58,926 nt of DNA from Candidatus Poribacteria bacterium. Its GTDB lineage: Bacteria > Poribacteria > WGA-4E > WGA-3G. The notes under the pieces were generated by a model, which was not told the origin of the DNA, searched no databases, and saw nothing but the letters and a program-made list of their open reading frames with translations. The stretch lies in NCBI GenBank assembly GCA_026706025.1, contig JAPOZO010000081.1:1-58926 (forward strand). Reading direction: 5' to 3'. Positions 7,996-17,127 of this stretch are shown here, piece after piece; position 1 is the first letter of the stretch; each line of letters opens with the position of its first letter. The position numbers and the translations under genes were made by a program.

Positions 7996-9189
7996 CTATG
8001 ATTTCTTTGCGGCTTCGCGCTGGCTTGCCAGTGGGTGCATAATACCCGCACCTGGAGGCCAGACTCCGGGTTCAGCCTTGATCCAGTCGCACAATTTCTG
8101 AGCGTCCGGTGTCAGAGTTTCCCAAATTTCGTGAGGCATAATCCGACTGAAGCCGTGCTGTGTACGCCACGGTGCCATATACTCAACATTTGGGAGTGCC
8201 CGAATTTCTTTTGACAAATTTGGCGTTGCGCCGTGCCATGCCCGGTTATCTCGGAATACGCCGGAACCGGCAGTCGCACCAACGAGCGTTGAATGTTTCA
8301 TCCAATCCGGTTCGTCCCCGGGCGGCGGCGGGTTCTGTTGTAACGTGTGTGTTCCCGGAATTTGTCGAATCGGCCCGTTTTCCCAAGTGAGGTCGCACAT
8401 GATGAAGTTGATGGTAACCATCGGCGGCGTCATCTCCATAATCAATTTTTGGGACGGGACATCAAGATTACCGTTGTCATCTCTATGGAGTTGAACGCCG
8501 AGACGTTCCGCTTGGGCGATCCGTGCTTCGGAGAGGTGTTGTGGATCTCTACCGTCAAGATGCAGATGTTGGTACTCTATAGCACCGGGGAGACAGAGAT
8601 CGCCACCAGAGCCCCACACGCGATAATCTGAAGATCCGAAAATCTCTGTGACAATCGGCGTAGTTGTCGGTAGGTCAATCATGCTTGCCCAAGCCAGATG
8701 GTGCAACATCTGTCTCGAAGCGGAAGAGGTACCGTAGCTATACCGATGTGGCAACCGTCCGGTTTCAGCCACATATTTTCTACTACCAGATCCTGGTATA
8801 GAAAGGATGTCTCGGAGAGCCTCAGCGCAGCCGTCTCTCCAACGAGCGAGTTGCTCTGGCGTGAGCAGATCGCGCACCACAACGAACCCGTCCCGATGGA
8901 AGATACGAGCGGCTCTCTTGACTTCATGCGGATCGCAGATTTCAAGTCCGCGGATACCGTTGTGTTCGCGTAGTTTTTCACGGAGTGCCTCGACTTCCGG
9001 ATCATCGTAGACCCGACGTTTCGGAGAATCCGGATCCGCTACGCCAAACCCTCTGTGGTCCGGGGGTGGGTTTCCATCCGCATCAACGGTTTCATTGACA
9101 GGTGTGTGCGCATCCCATCCGACTCGTGTTTCCCCATAGACTTGCATCTCTTCGAGTTCTGCGGTTAAAATCCGTCCGTTGTTTTTCAT
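7996..9189 (-). CDS. Phytanoyl-CoA dioxygenase (PhyH) family protein
   Basis: A 397-residue Fe(II)/2-oxoglutarate-dependent oxygenase of the PhyH type. FHRDGFVVVRDLLTPEQLARW near residue 113 is the usual entry of the domain. The iron ligands are visible as HLD in YQHLHLDGRD and the distal histidine in DNRAWHGATPN. A long N-terminal extension (about 95 residues) precedes the domain and includes a WDAHTPVNE segment. Substrates for the many bacterial PhyH proteins are mostly unknown; true phytanoyl-CoA activity should not be assumed. First gene of a minus-strand pair with the Gfo/Idh oxidoreductase. Confidence 0.88.
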   Translation of the reverse strand: MKNNGRILTAELEEMQVYGETRVGWDAHTPVNETVDADGNPPPDHRGFGVADPDSPKRRVYDDPEVEALREKLREHNGIRGLEICDPHEVKRAARIFHRDGFVVVRDLLTPEQLARWRDGCAEALRDILSIPGSGSRKYVAETGRLPHRYSYGTSSASRQMLHHLAWASMIDLPTTTPIVTEIFGSSDYRVWGSGGDLCLPGAIEYQHLHLDGRDPQHLSEARIAQAERLGVQLHRDDNGNLDVPSQKLIMEMTPPMVTINFIMCDLTWENGPIRQIPGTHTLQQNPPPPGDEPDWMKHSTLVGATAGSGVFRDNRAWHGATPNLSKEIRALPNVEYMAPWRTQHGFSRIMPHEIWETLTPDAQKLCDWIKAEPGVWPPGAGIMHPLASQREAAKKS

Positions 9190-9282
9190 AGAGCTAACTC
9201 CTTATTTTCCGCAGTATTGCAATCGTCAAACATTAGTTTTAATCTATCACGTCCCTTTTTTTTTCGCAACGAATTAATTTGC

Positions 9283-9312
9283 TTGAAACGAGGTTTTCGT
9301 ATCTGCTATGAT
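9283..9312 (+). promoter_or_regulatory. Sigma70-type promoter for sbcDC
   Basis: TTGAAA (9283-9288) and TATGAT (9307-9312) are 18 bases apart, about 55 bases before the sbcD start. It lies in the 177-base divergent region between the PhyH gene and sbcD. Confidence 0.55.
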
Positions 9313-9366
9313 AATACATATTAGATCCTTACAACAATTTCCAAGGGATGGTAACCGCACGAAAAT

Positions 9367-10539
9367 ATGAGAATACTGCACACTGCCGATTGGCATATCG
9401 GTCAACGGCTCCACGAACGTCAACGCACTGATGAACACAAAGCGTTTCTGGATTGGCTTCTCGATACAATCCAAGAACATCAAGTTGAACTTCTCCTCGT
9501 TTCAGGCGACATCTTTGATACGGCACTCCCCTCATCGGAATCAACGAACCTCTATTACCGATTCCTCTACCGCCTCTTTAACGAGACCGATGCATACACA
9601 GTGATTACTGCTGGCAATCACGATTCCGCTCGACACTTAGAGGCACCACGGGAATTTCTCAAAATGGGCAAAATTTACGTCGTCGGACTTGTCACAGAAC
9701 CCGCGGAATGCGTTTTTCCCTTCCCACCTGACAACCCACGCGTCATGGTCGCTGCTGTTCCGTACCTTTATGAAACCGAGCTACCGCATGTCTCTTATGA
9801 AACGGAAATAGAAAAGAGCGAACGGTATCGTGAGAGGTTCAAAGCGTTGTATGCCGATTGCGTTGCTGCCATGCCTGTGGGACTCCCGAAGATTTTAATG
9901 GGGCACCTCTTCGTTCAAGGCGGAAAAATAAGCGACTCTGAACGGAATGTACAGATTGGTGGCGCGACCGCTGTCCACGCAAGTGATTTTCCTGAGGATG
10001 TGAGTTATGTTGCCCTCGGACACCTTCATAGACCACAGACGATCAAGGGTGCCAATTATCCGATCCGGTATTCAGGTTCGCCGGTTCCACTACGGTTCAA
10101 CGAAACGGGGTATCGCAAAAAGGTATATCTATTGGAGTTATCTGGTGATGCCACGCTCATCCGAGATGAAGAAATTGAGATTCCTATTTTCAAAGAATTA
10201 CGCACTGTAGAGGGTGATGAAGTCGCTGTTTTGTCACAAGCAATGACAGGCGAGTGGCGTGGACAGTATATCCAAGTCAAACTGAAATTAGATGCACCGA
10301 GGGTCGGTATCAGTGATGAAATTCGGAAAGCATTCAGTGACCGTGGCGGCGATGTCCTGAGCGTTGAAGTCGAGCTGCCAGAGACAAAGCAGGGACCGAC
10401 AATTCCCGTTGAGGATATGAAGCGTCCCGAGGAAATCTTCGAGCAATTTCACAGAGTAAACTACGATGGTAATCCACCCGATGAAATCTTGACGCAGACT
10501 TTCAGCGAATTAGTCCAGATGGTTGAGGAATCCGAATGA
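9367..10539 (+). CDS. sbcD: Exonuclease subunit SbcD (Mre11-like)
   Basis: The nuclease subunit of the SbcCD complex, which opens hairpins and trims DNA ends. The 390-residue protein has all metallophosphoesterase motifs in order: TADWHIG (residues 7-13), SGDIFD near 49, GNHD near 81, LMGHLF near 178 and LGHLHRP near 217. A C-terminal capping region follows. ATG at 9367 is preceded by a weak purine-rich site. The stop overlaps the sbcC start by 4 bases (ATGA), giving translational coupling. Confidence 0.95.
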   Translation: MRILHTADWHIGQRLHERQRTDEHKAFLDWLLDTIQEHQVELLLVSGDIFDTALPSSESTNLYYRFLYRLFNETDAYTVITAGNHDSARHLEAPREFLKMGKIYVVGLVTEPAECVFPFPPDNPRVMVAAVPYLYETELPHVSYETEIEKSERYRERFKALYADCVAAMPVGLPKILMGHLFVQGGKISDSERNVQIGGATAVHASDFPEDVSYVALGHLHRPQTIKGANYPIRYSGSPVPLRFNETGYRKKVYLLELSGDATLIRDEEIEIPIFKELRTVEGDEVAVLSQAMTGEWRGQYIQVKLKLDAPRVGISDEIRKAFSDRGGDVLSVEVELPETKQGPTIPVEDMKRPEEIFEQFHRVNYDGNPPDEILTQTFSELVQMVEESE

Positions 10540-13500
10540 AAATATGTAAATTGAAACTTAAGGGTCTAAATAGTTTTCGTGGAGAAGTTGAGATTGATTT
10601 TGAGAAGTCGCCGTTGGATGATGCTTCATTGGTGGCGATTACCGGTCCAACCGGTTCTGGGAAAACTACCCTGCTGGACGCTATGTGTGTCGCGCTCTAT
10701 GGTAAAACACCACGCCTGAGTGGAACTACAAACCAACATCCGAGGCATCTGATTAGCCATGGCGAAACGGAGGGTTTTGCTGAAGTATATTTTGAGGCGA
10801 ACAGCACGCGTTACCATGCAACGTGGTCTATTAAACGCAAAGGTTCTCCTAAAGGGCAATTGTTTGATGATTCCGACGAGTTAATCACCACCAAAGTCGC
10901 TCAGGAGGTAGAATCTATCTTAGGACTTGATTTTGATGCCTTCAGACGGTCCGTCATGTTGGCACAGGGAGAATTCGCGGCATTTCTGAAAGCAACTGAC
11001 GAAAAGAGACGCACAATTTTGGAGGCAACCGCAGGCATCAGTATCTACGATGTACTGAAAAAGGTTTTAAATGACAAAGTTAGCAAAGTTGAGGCAGCAA
11101 ACGCCGAAGTCTACGATAAATTAAATAAAATTCCAGAGGCCTCTCGCGAGCAGCTCATAGATGCTGAAGTCGAACTTGATAGACTACAAAAGGAAGCCAA
11201 ACAATTAGGCGAAGAGATTCAGCAGGCAAAAAAAGAAAAAGCCCGGGAAACAAAAAGGACGGAGGACTTTGAGAAACTCCAATCTTCAGAAAAGCGACAA
11301 GATGAGCTTTTAGCCCAGCAGGCGGAGATTGATGCAGTTCGGGTGGAACTCGAAAATGCGAATCTTGCCCAACGTCTTCTCCCAGAAAAACAGGCATTTG
11401 ATACTACGAAATCAGAACTTGAAAAGGCAACAGCGGCATTAAGTTCGGCTGAAACAGAGAAAATGGAGGCAGTGGAACAAGCTAAAACCGATCAAGCCGT
11501 TTTTGACGAAAAAGCGAAGATGTATCAGGATGCATCCACTGAGCGTGATCGGCGAGTGGAAATTTACACTGAAGCGAAGTCAGATGTAGAATGGGCAGAA
11601 GATCGGTTTACAGCGGCAGAGAAACGGACTCCAGACTTGGCGGATTTGGGCAAACAGATTGATACATTGGAAAGCGAATTAACCCAAAAGCAAACTGAGA
11701 AAATCCAATTGCAGGAACGGATTGACGAAGCACAAACCTTCTTACATGCAAATCGCCTGCCTACGAATAGCCCACAACGTCTTAACGATGCAACCGGTTT
11801 GCTGGCAGAATTGACAGCACATCAAAAGCAGTTGGAGACAGCATCGGCGAGCAAATTGCAGCAGGAAAAAAAAGTGTCGTCGTTAAAGCGTAAAATTGAA
11901 AAGTTGTCCGAAACTTGCGAAGAACGTCTCGCTGAAAAGACAGAGACAGAGGCTGCATTAGAAAACGCCAAAAATGATTTGAATAAACTACTCGCAACTG
12001 GTACCGACAAGAAATGGGCTGCCAGAAAGCAGCAAGCGGCTAAGGCACAACCCATCGCACAGAAATATGAAGCAGCGAAAAATGATTTGGCAGATACTGA
12101 AAACCAACTGAACGACTTAAATGAGACTGTAGAGACGTTGAATGCTGAACTCGAACAGATTGAGGCCGACTTAGCAAATCAAACCGAAGTGTGTCAGCAA
12201 GCCAATGAAGTCGTTCAACGTTGCGAAACGGAGCGGGAATCCCTGCTTTTAGCGAATCCAATCAATCAGCTCCGGCAACGCCTCCACGCTGGCGAACCGT
12301 GTCGGGTGTGTGGTGCTATGGAACATCCATATGCCGATGTTGTGGAAGATGAAAATGAAAACTTGCTACAAGATGCTGAAGCTGCATTAGCAGATGCAAA
12401 AACCGACGCGCAAACCGCGCAAGACCAAATGCAGGCTTTAACGACGAAACAGACGCAAACTAAACAGAATAGACATAACAATTCTGAACAAATTAAAAAT
12501 TGTGATACGGAAATAGAGGAACTCCGAAGTGAGATGGCACAACTTCTCACAGAGTGGCAGAAGATCTATCCGGACACTGATGTTTCGCCGGATTGGGCAA
12601 CTGAGCGGATTAACGAGGCAGATACCGCTATTGCAGACCTCGTAGAAGCCAAACAAACACATACGCAAGCGTCGCATGATTATCAAACGGCATTGCAACA
12701 ACTCGGAGTTTGTGAAAACAATATCGCTAATGAGAAGAAGGTCTTGAGCGAAACTGACAAGCAGTTAAAGGAAGTCAGTGATGACGTTAAGGATTTGGAA
12801 GCGGACATCAAATCTATCAAGACCCGTTTTTGGGAATTCCTGCCTGACACTTTTCATGGCGTTACGCCGAAGGAAGCTAAGGATCAGTTTCAAGATAAGA
12901 TTGAGACCGTTGAGGTGCGTAACGATGAGCGCGACACCTCTGAGGCGCAACTTCAGGTACTTAACATCAAAATTGAGTCAGGTCAGAGCAGTCTTGAGAG
13001 TCTACGGAAGTCTCACAAGGAGTTACAAGCCGAAATAGATGAGTATCAACGCGAAGCGGAAACGTTGTTGAATGCCGTTCGCGAGAAGACCGGTGGATTG
13101 GAAATAGGAACCGAAATCAATGAGGCTATTGACAAGTTAGAGGCAGAGTTACAGGCGAAAGAAACCGAGAGCGATCAAGCCGCGCAACGATTGCAGGACA
13201 GCCGAAGTTTATTCACCCAAAAGGAGACTGCTTACGAAATTTGTAAGAATCAGCGCGAGGAATCCGATCAAAAGTTTGAAGCGGCACGCCAAACCTATTT
13301 TGACAAGTTAAAAGACGCAGGGTTCGACTCACCAGAGGCGCATGACTGTGCATTTCGGGACGATGACCAGATACAGGAATTCACAGACCAAATTGATGCA
13401 CATGCAGCTGAAATCCAGCGACTCGCCTTAGAGATTACGGAGTTGCAAACTCGGTTTGAGGAAACACCATTTAATCCGGACGCACTGGGACAGATTGAGA

Positions 13501-14144
13501 CTCAACTAAAAGAAATCGAAGCGCAGCTTCAAGAGACACAGCAAGAGATTGGCGCGCAACAACAGAGTATTGACAACTTGAAAAAGGCACTAAAAGAACG
13601 TGAGGAACTCGGGATTGAAGTAGCGGAAGCTGAGACAGAATTGGCGCGTTGGAAAAGGTTACAGGAGACAATCCCTGCCAATGATTTACGCGATTTCGCA
13701 CTGGAGATTATGTTCAAGCAGATGGGCAGTTTAGCAAATGAACAGTTGAAATACCTCACCTCAGAGCGTTACCAACTTAAAGTTGAGGGTATCGGTAACT
13801 TGTCTGTCGTAGATCGCTGGAATGCGAATGAAGAACGTCCTGTTGAGACGCTCTCTGGCGGGGAATCGTTCCTGACGAGTCTCGCTTTGGCACTCGCACT
13901 TTCGGAACTCAGTCGTGGACGCGCACAGCTCAATTCACTGTTCCTTGATGAAGGGTTCGGTACGCTTGATGCCGAAACACTTGATACTGCCATTGGGGCA
14001 TTGGAAGGACTTCGCATGCAGGGTCGTAACATTTTTCTCATCAGCCACATTCAGGAATTAACGAGGCGTTTGCCTGTTAAAATTAACGTTAGGAAACGTG
14101 GAAACGGCAGTGCAAACAGTTCATCTATTGATATTCGAGGTTAA
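10536..14144 (+). CDS. sbcC: Exonuclease subunit SbcC (Rad50-like ATPase)
   Basis: The SMC-like ATPase partner of SbcD. The 1202-residue protein starts with an ATPase half carrying Walker A (GPTGSGKTT, near residue 38), then a very long coiled coil rich in E, K, Q and A. The zinc hook is CRVC, with cysteines at 589 and 592, followed by the HP pair normal for this protein. A second coil returns to the C-terminal half with the ABC signature ETLSGGES and Walker B LNSLFLDEGFG. It is somewhat longer than E. coli SbcC, mainly in the coils. The sbcDC pair is complete and looks functional. Acts in the cytoplasm at DNA ends. Confidence 0.95.
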   Translation: MKICKLKLKGLNSFRGEVEIDFEKSPLDDASLVAITGPTGSGKTTLLDAMCVALYGKTPRLSGTTNQHPRHLISHGETEGFAEVYFEANSTRYHATWSIKRKGSPKGQLFDDSDELITTKVAQEVESILGLDFDAFRRSVMLAQGEFAAFLKATDEKRRTILEATAGISIYDVLKKVLNDKVSKVEAANAEVYDKLNKIPEASREQLIDAEVELDRLQKEAKQLGEEIQQAKKEKARETKRTEDFEKLQSSEKRQDELLAQQAEIDAVRVELENANLAQRLLPEKQAFDTTKSELEKATAALSSAETEKMEAVEQAKTDQAVFDEKAKMYQDASTERDRRVEIYTEAKSDVEWAEDRFTAAEKRTPDLADLGKQIDTLESELTQKQTEKIQLQERIDEAQTFLHANRLPTNSPQRLNDATGLLAELTAHQKQLETASASKLQQEKKVSSLKRKIEKLSETCEERLAEKTETEAALENAKNDLNKLLATGTDKKWAARKQQAAKAQPIAQKYEAAKNDLADTENQLNDLNETVETLNAELEQIEADLANQTEVCQQANEVVQRCETERESLLLANPINQLRQRLHAGEPCRVCGAMEHPYADVVEDENENLLQDAEAALADAKTDAQTAQDQMQALTTKQTQTKQNRHNNSEQIKNCDTEIEELRSEMAQLLTEWQKIYPDTDVSPDWATERINEADTAIADLVEAKQTHTQASHDYQTALQQLGVCENNIANEKKVLSETDKQLKEVSDDVKDLEADIKSIKTRFWEFLPDTFHGVTPKEAKDQFQDKIETVEVRNDERDTSEAQLQVLNIKIESGQSSLESLRKSHKELQAEIDEYQREAETLLNAVREKTGGLEIGTEINEAIDKLEAELQAKETESDQAAQRLQDSRSLFTQKETAYEICKNQREESDQKFEAARQTYFDKLKDAGFDSPEAHDCAFRDDDQIQEFTDQIDAHAAEIQRLALEITELQTRFEETPFNPDALGQIETQLKEIEAQLQETQQEIGAQQQSIDNLKKALKEREELGIEVAEAETELARWKRLQETIPANDLRDFALEIMFKQMGSLANEQLKYLTSERYQLKVEGIGNLSVVDRWNANEERPVETLSGGESFLTSLALALALSELSRGRAQLNSLFLDEGFGTLDAETLDTAIGALEGLRMQGRNIFLISHIQELTRRLPVKINVRKRGNGSANSSSIDIRG

Positions 14145-14165
14145 CCTAAAAACTGGAGGTTTTAC

Positions 14166-14924
14166 ATGCAATTTGGATTTATGTCGTCTGTCTGTCCGCC
14201 CTTGACGTTGACGGAACTGATTGACAAAGCGAAACAGTATGACTACAAACACTTAGAACTCCGAGTCGAGTGGGATCATGGACACGGAGTCGAATTGGAT
14301 TCAACCGCACAACAACTTCGAGAGGTACGCGCCCAATTCGTTGATAGCGGGATTGATCTCTCCTGCATCGCAACCGGTGTCCGATTCATTGATCCAGACG
14401 CGAACAAACGCACCGAACAGGTTGAACTCCTCAAGCGTTACATCGAGCTTGCAGCAACCATGGGCGCGGCGAATATCCGTATCTTTGGGGATAGAGTGCC
14501 AAGCACGCCAGTTGAAGTTTCTCAAACTTTGGATTGGGAAGCGGATGGCATTCGCGAATGCGACGGATTGGCGGGCGACGCAGGCGTTGCACTCTGTTTG
14601 GAGACACACGGTAACCTCATCGGTAGTTACGTTGCGGAGACACTGCATCGCGCTGAAGCGCAAAACACTTATGTAAATTGGCATGCAGCACACCACGTCC
14701 GGCATGGAGAGCCGGTCGATGTGGCGTATGTCCATCTACGTGGCAAAGTCCGACACGCACACGTCAATTTCGGAGATGACGGTCCAATGCCAGATACCGA
14801 ACGGGATTCACTCACGCTTCTCGCAAAAGACGGATATAGCGGGTTTATCTCCATTGAGGTGATCAATCCACCGGATTCAGATGCCGTGCTGAAACGGCAT
14901 GCCGAACTCTATAGTACGTTATAG
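14166..14924 (+). CDS. Sugar phosphate isomerase/epimerase-like TIM barrel
   Basis: A 252-residue protein of the AP-endonuclease-2/xylose-isomerase-like TIM-barrel superfamily. Features seen are the N-terminal MQFGFMSSVCPPLTL strand, YDYKHLELRVEWDHG near residue 28, the CLETHGN strand near 141 with a metal-binding glutamate, and GYSGFISIEV near 225. Such enzymes isomerise or epimerise sugars and inositols using a divalent metal; the substrate is not predictable here. A clear GGAGG site precedes the ATG. It follows sbcC by 21 bases and is probably carried on the same transcript without a functional link. It is one of three such genes in the window. Confidence 0.85.
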   Translation: MQFGFMSSVCPPLTLTELIDKAKQYDYKHLELRVEWDHGHGVELDSTAQQLREVRAQFVDSGIDLSCIATGVRFIDPDANKRTEQVELLKRYIELAATMGAANIRIFGDRVPSTPVEVSQTLDWEADGIRECDGLAGDAGVALCLETHGNLIGSYVAETLHRAEAQNTYVNWHAAHHVRHGEPVDVAYVHLRGKVRHAHVNFGDDGPMPDTERDSLTLLAKDGYSGFISIEVINPPDSDAVLKRHAELYSTL

Positions 14925-14946
14925 TATACTCCGGCGCATTTAGAGA

Positions 14947-15357
14947 CTAATAATAGAGCGTTGCCGTTAGGTTTCGACTACCCCCGCGATTCCGAAATTC
15001 GCATAGATAAATACCTTGCCATATGCCTAAATTGAGGCGATGGTTCGTAATCGGAACGGAGACGGTGAAACCGACGAGCGACGCTTTAATATGTGCTGGC
15101 ATATCGTCGTCGCCTTCGATCGTGTGTTTATAGAAGGGTTCGCGCTCTTTGACGAGTTGATCAAAACTGTTGGCAAAGTCTTCGCGAACCGTCGGATCGT
15201 CGTTTTCGTTGATCGTCAATCCTGCTGAGGTGTGCTTGATGAATAGATGCAGGATACCTTCTCTCGGCAATTCGCCGAGCGATTTCATAATCTCATCTGT
15301 AACGAGATGAAAACCACGCGGGTATTCAGGTAAAGTTATTTCGATTTGCTGAATCAC
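14947..15357 (-). CDS. YjbQ family (UPF0047) protein
   Basis: A 136-residue single-domain protein with the complete YjbQ signature: GILHLFIKHTSAGLTINEND near residue 34, a conserved DDDMPAHIKASLVG near 83 and LGIWQGIYLCEFR near 109. The family is annotated as secondary thiamine phosphate synthase because E. coli YjbQ can supply that activity weakly when overproduced; its true role is not settled. The presence of thiN and tenA in the same window is compatible with a thiamine link, but the genes are not adjacent. It is convergent with the isomerase gene, 22 bases apart. Confidence 0.9.
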   Translation of the reverse strand: MIQQIEITLPEYPRGFHLVTDEIMKSLGELPREGILHLFIKHTSAGLTINENDDPTVREDFANSFDQLVKEREPFYKHTIEGDDDMPAHIKASLVGFTVSVPITNHRLNLGIWQGIYLCEFRNRGGSRNLTATLYY

Positions 15358-15430
15358 TTTTAGTGTACTCCAAGTCTACTGATTATACCGTTTATTATAT
15401 CTTGTCTACTCAATTTTTCAAGAGAATTGT

Positions 15431-15460
15431 TTGACAGCTGGTCTTCTTATACGATATAAT
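15431..15460 (+). promoter_or_regulatory. Consensus sigma70 promoter for the toxin-antitoxin pair
   Basis: Perfect TTGACA (15431-15436) and perfect TATAAT (15455-15460) with an 18-base spacer, ending 37 bases before the antitoxin ATG. This is one of the closest consensus matches in the window. Confidence 0.75.
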
Positions 15461-15497
15461 TGGATATATTTGAACTGCTATATAAAAGGAGTTACAC

Positions 15498-15809
15498 ATG
15501 AGTCAGGTTCATACTATTGAAGTCCATGAGGAGGGATTTGACGAAACCTATACAGTCCATATAGAGCAAAGCGTGGATGGATGGATTGGATGGATACAAG
15601 AACTTCCTGAGGTAAAGTGTCAGAGAAAGACGAAAAAAGAATTATTAAAAGTGTTAGAAATTGAACTTCACGAGCGCTTAGAGACATATAGGGTAGAAGC
15701 GGAAGTGTGGGATAAGCAATTTGAGGAAGACGCTAAGGCAGGGAAACTTGAACGATTCGCGGAGGAGGCACTCATTGATTTTCGAGCAGGTAAATGCGAA
15801 GATATATAA
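15498..15809 (+). CDS. HicB-like small antitoxin of a type II pair
   Basis: A 103-residue acidic protein. The N-terminal DETYTVHIEQSVDGWIGWIQELPEVKCQRKTKKELL resembles the HicB-type partial RNase H fold (a strand pair with GW.GW.PELPE, then a helix). The C-terminal part RFAEEALIDFRAGKCEDI looks like the tail found in antitoxins that pair with ParE/RelE-type toxins. A strong AAAGGAG site precedes the ATG. The stop overlaps the start of the toxin gene by 16 bases. The pairing with a ParE-like toxin rather than HicA is common in this kind of gene pair. Confidence 0.7.
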   Translation: MSQVHTIEVHEEGFDETYTVHIEQSVDGWIGWIQELPEVKCQRKTKKELLKVLEIELHERLETYRVEAEVWDKQFEEDAKAGKLERFAEEALIDFRAGKCEDI

Positions 15810-16062
15810 AACACGTAAAAACCCAGCGTTTTCGGAAACACTACCAGGACCTTCCTTATCATGTTCAGCAGCTCGCTGACAAAAGTTTTGCACTCCTAAA
15901 ACAGAACCCAGCGCATCCATCTTTAACCTTGAAGAAAGTTCGTAGTTATTGGTCGGCAAGGGTCGGGCCTAAGTATCGTACGCTTGCATCCGAAAGAGGG
16001 GCACTTTCTTCTGGTTTTGGATCGGAACACACGATGAATACGTGCGATTAATAAGTCAGTAA
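15794..16062 (+). pseudogene. ParE/RelE-type toxin with a C-terminal frameshift
   Basis: The frame from 15794 encodes TQRFRKHYQDLPYHVQQLADKSF and KVRSYWSARVGPKYRTLA, a normal ParE/RelE-like core. After SER it continues as nonsense and stops at 16051. Shifting by one base at the G run near 16000 gives GGTFFWFWIGTHDEYVRLIS and a stop at 16062, which is the expected end for this family. So one base, probably a G of the run, is missing relative to the ancestral gene. This may be true inactivation, a slippery-run frameshift, or an assembly error. The protein as written lacks its last strand. Confidence 0.75.
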
Positions 16063-16260
16063 CCCCACCCTAAAGGACGGGGCTTGTGCGAAGCGTATGC
16101 CAAACGTCCACGCCACGAGTTAAACCGCTGACTACAGGTCGTTTCTGCGTGGCGATATTAATAGCGCAGCGATGTTTGACAGGGGCATCGGTAGTCAAAA
16201 CCTGTCACTAACTAAAAAAGAGCGGTGTTTCATTCCCTCCCTAAAGACAGGGGTTTCCAC
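16061..16260 (+). mobile_element. Decayed IS200/IS605-type remnant
   Basis: Two imperfect hairpins of the IS200/IS605 type bracket this 200-base stretch: CCCCACCC-TAAA-GGACGGGG at 16063-16082 and CCCTCCCTAAAGACAGGGG at 16235-16253. From 16148 one frame reads RGDINSAAMFDRGIG, which resembles the C-terminal RDxNAA..I..RG of TnpB proteins. No transposase gene remains. It begins at the end of the frameshifted toxin gene. Confidence 0.55.
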
Positions 16261-16332
16261 ACCGAAAATTTTGATGATTGATCAGACGCTATAGTTCCTT
16301 GATGGTTTTTGGCTAAATAGAAAGGGGATTTG

Positions 16333-17127
16333 ATGGATATTATTTGTGCTTCTATCTGTTACCGTGGCTACGCCGAGGATGAGGTCGCCGCAACCTTAGA
16401 AAACGCGCCGGAAATCGGCTATCGCCTCATGGAAATTCATGGACCGCTTATCTGGAGCGTTGACGCTGCCCTCGCTTTTGACATAGACAGCATGAAAGCA
16501 AAAGTTGACGCATCCGGCATGAAGTGTGCCGGACTCTACCCACCCGGCTGGGGTGGGCAGGACAATACCGATGTTGACGCACGCGCAGGCGCAATCGCAA
16601 GATGTGTCGAAATCGCCGAAGGACTCGGGGCAACACATCTAACAACGAGTGGCGCGCAACGTAGGACAGATCCCGGTGCATTGGATAGGGTAACTGCTTG
16701 TGTGCGTGAGGTGTTGCAACGCATGCCAGCAGAGAGTCAGATCAAGTTAACGCTTGAACCGCATCATGGGAATGTCCTTGAACAAGCGGAGGATTTCCAA
16801 ACGGTTTTAGATGCTATTCCCGACGAACGGGTCGGTGTCTGCATCGATACTGGGCATTTCCACTCATCCGGTGTGGATACGCTTGCCGCGATTCGTCAAT
16901 TCGCGTCGCGCCTCTATGCAGTACACCTCAAGGATCATCTTGGTGCTGTATCCGTCGGTATCGGGCGCGGTGAACTCAACCTCAAAGAGATTATCGAGAC
17001 ACTCCAAGAGGTGGACTACCAAGGCGACCTGACTTTGGAGTTGGAGGTCGAAGACCCTGAGAACCTACCCCGTTATACTGAAGAGGCGTATTTCTATCTC
17101 AGCGGAATGCTCGGTTCACGGCTGTAG
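16333..17127 (+). CDS. Sugar phosphate isomerase/epimerase-like TIM barrel
   Basis: A 264-residue member of the AP-endonuclease-2/xylose-isomerase-like superfamily. It shows ASICYRGYAEDEVAATLE at the N-terminus, a GLGATHLTTSGA strand near residue 98, LTLEPHHGN near 140 and GVCIDTGHFHSSG near 172, whose acidic and histidine residues would hold the metal, plus LEVEDPEN near the end. The start is the ATG at 16333 with AAGGGG upstream; an in-frame TTG directly before it is not needed. The gene ends 12 bases inside the convergent PhyH gene. Substrate unknown. Confidence 0.85.
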   Translation: MDIICASICYRGYAEDEVAATLENAPEIGYRLMEIHGPLIWSVDAALAFDIDSMKAKVDASGMKCAGLYPPGWGGQDNTDVDARAGAIARCVEIAEGLGATHLTTSGAQRRTDPGALDRVTACVREVLQRMPAESQIKLTLEPHHGNVLEQAEDFQTVLDAIPDERVGVCIDTGHFHSSGVDTLAAIRQFASRLYAVHLKDHLGAVSVGIGRGELNLKEIIETLQEVDYQGDLTLELEVEDPENLPRYTEEAYFYLSGMLGSRL

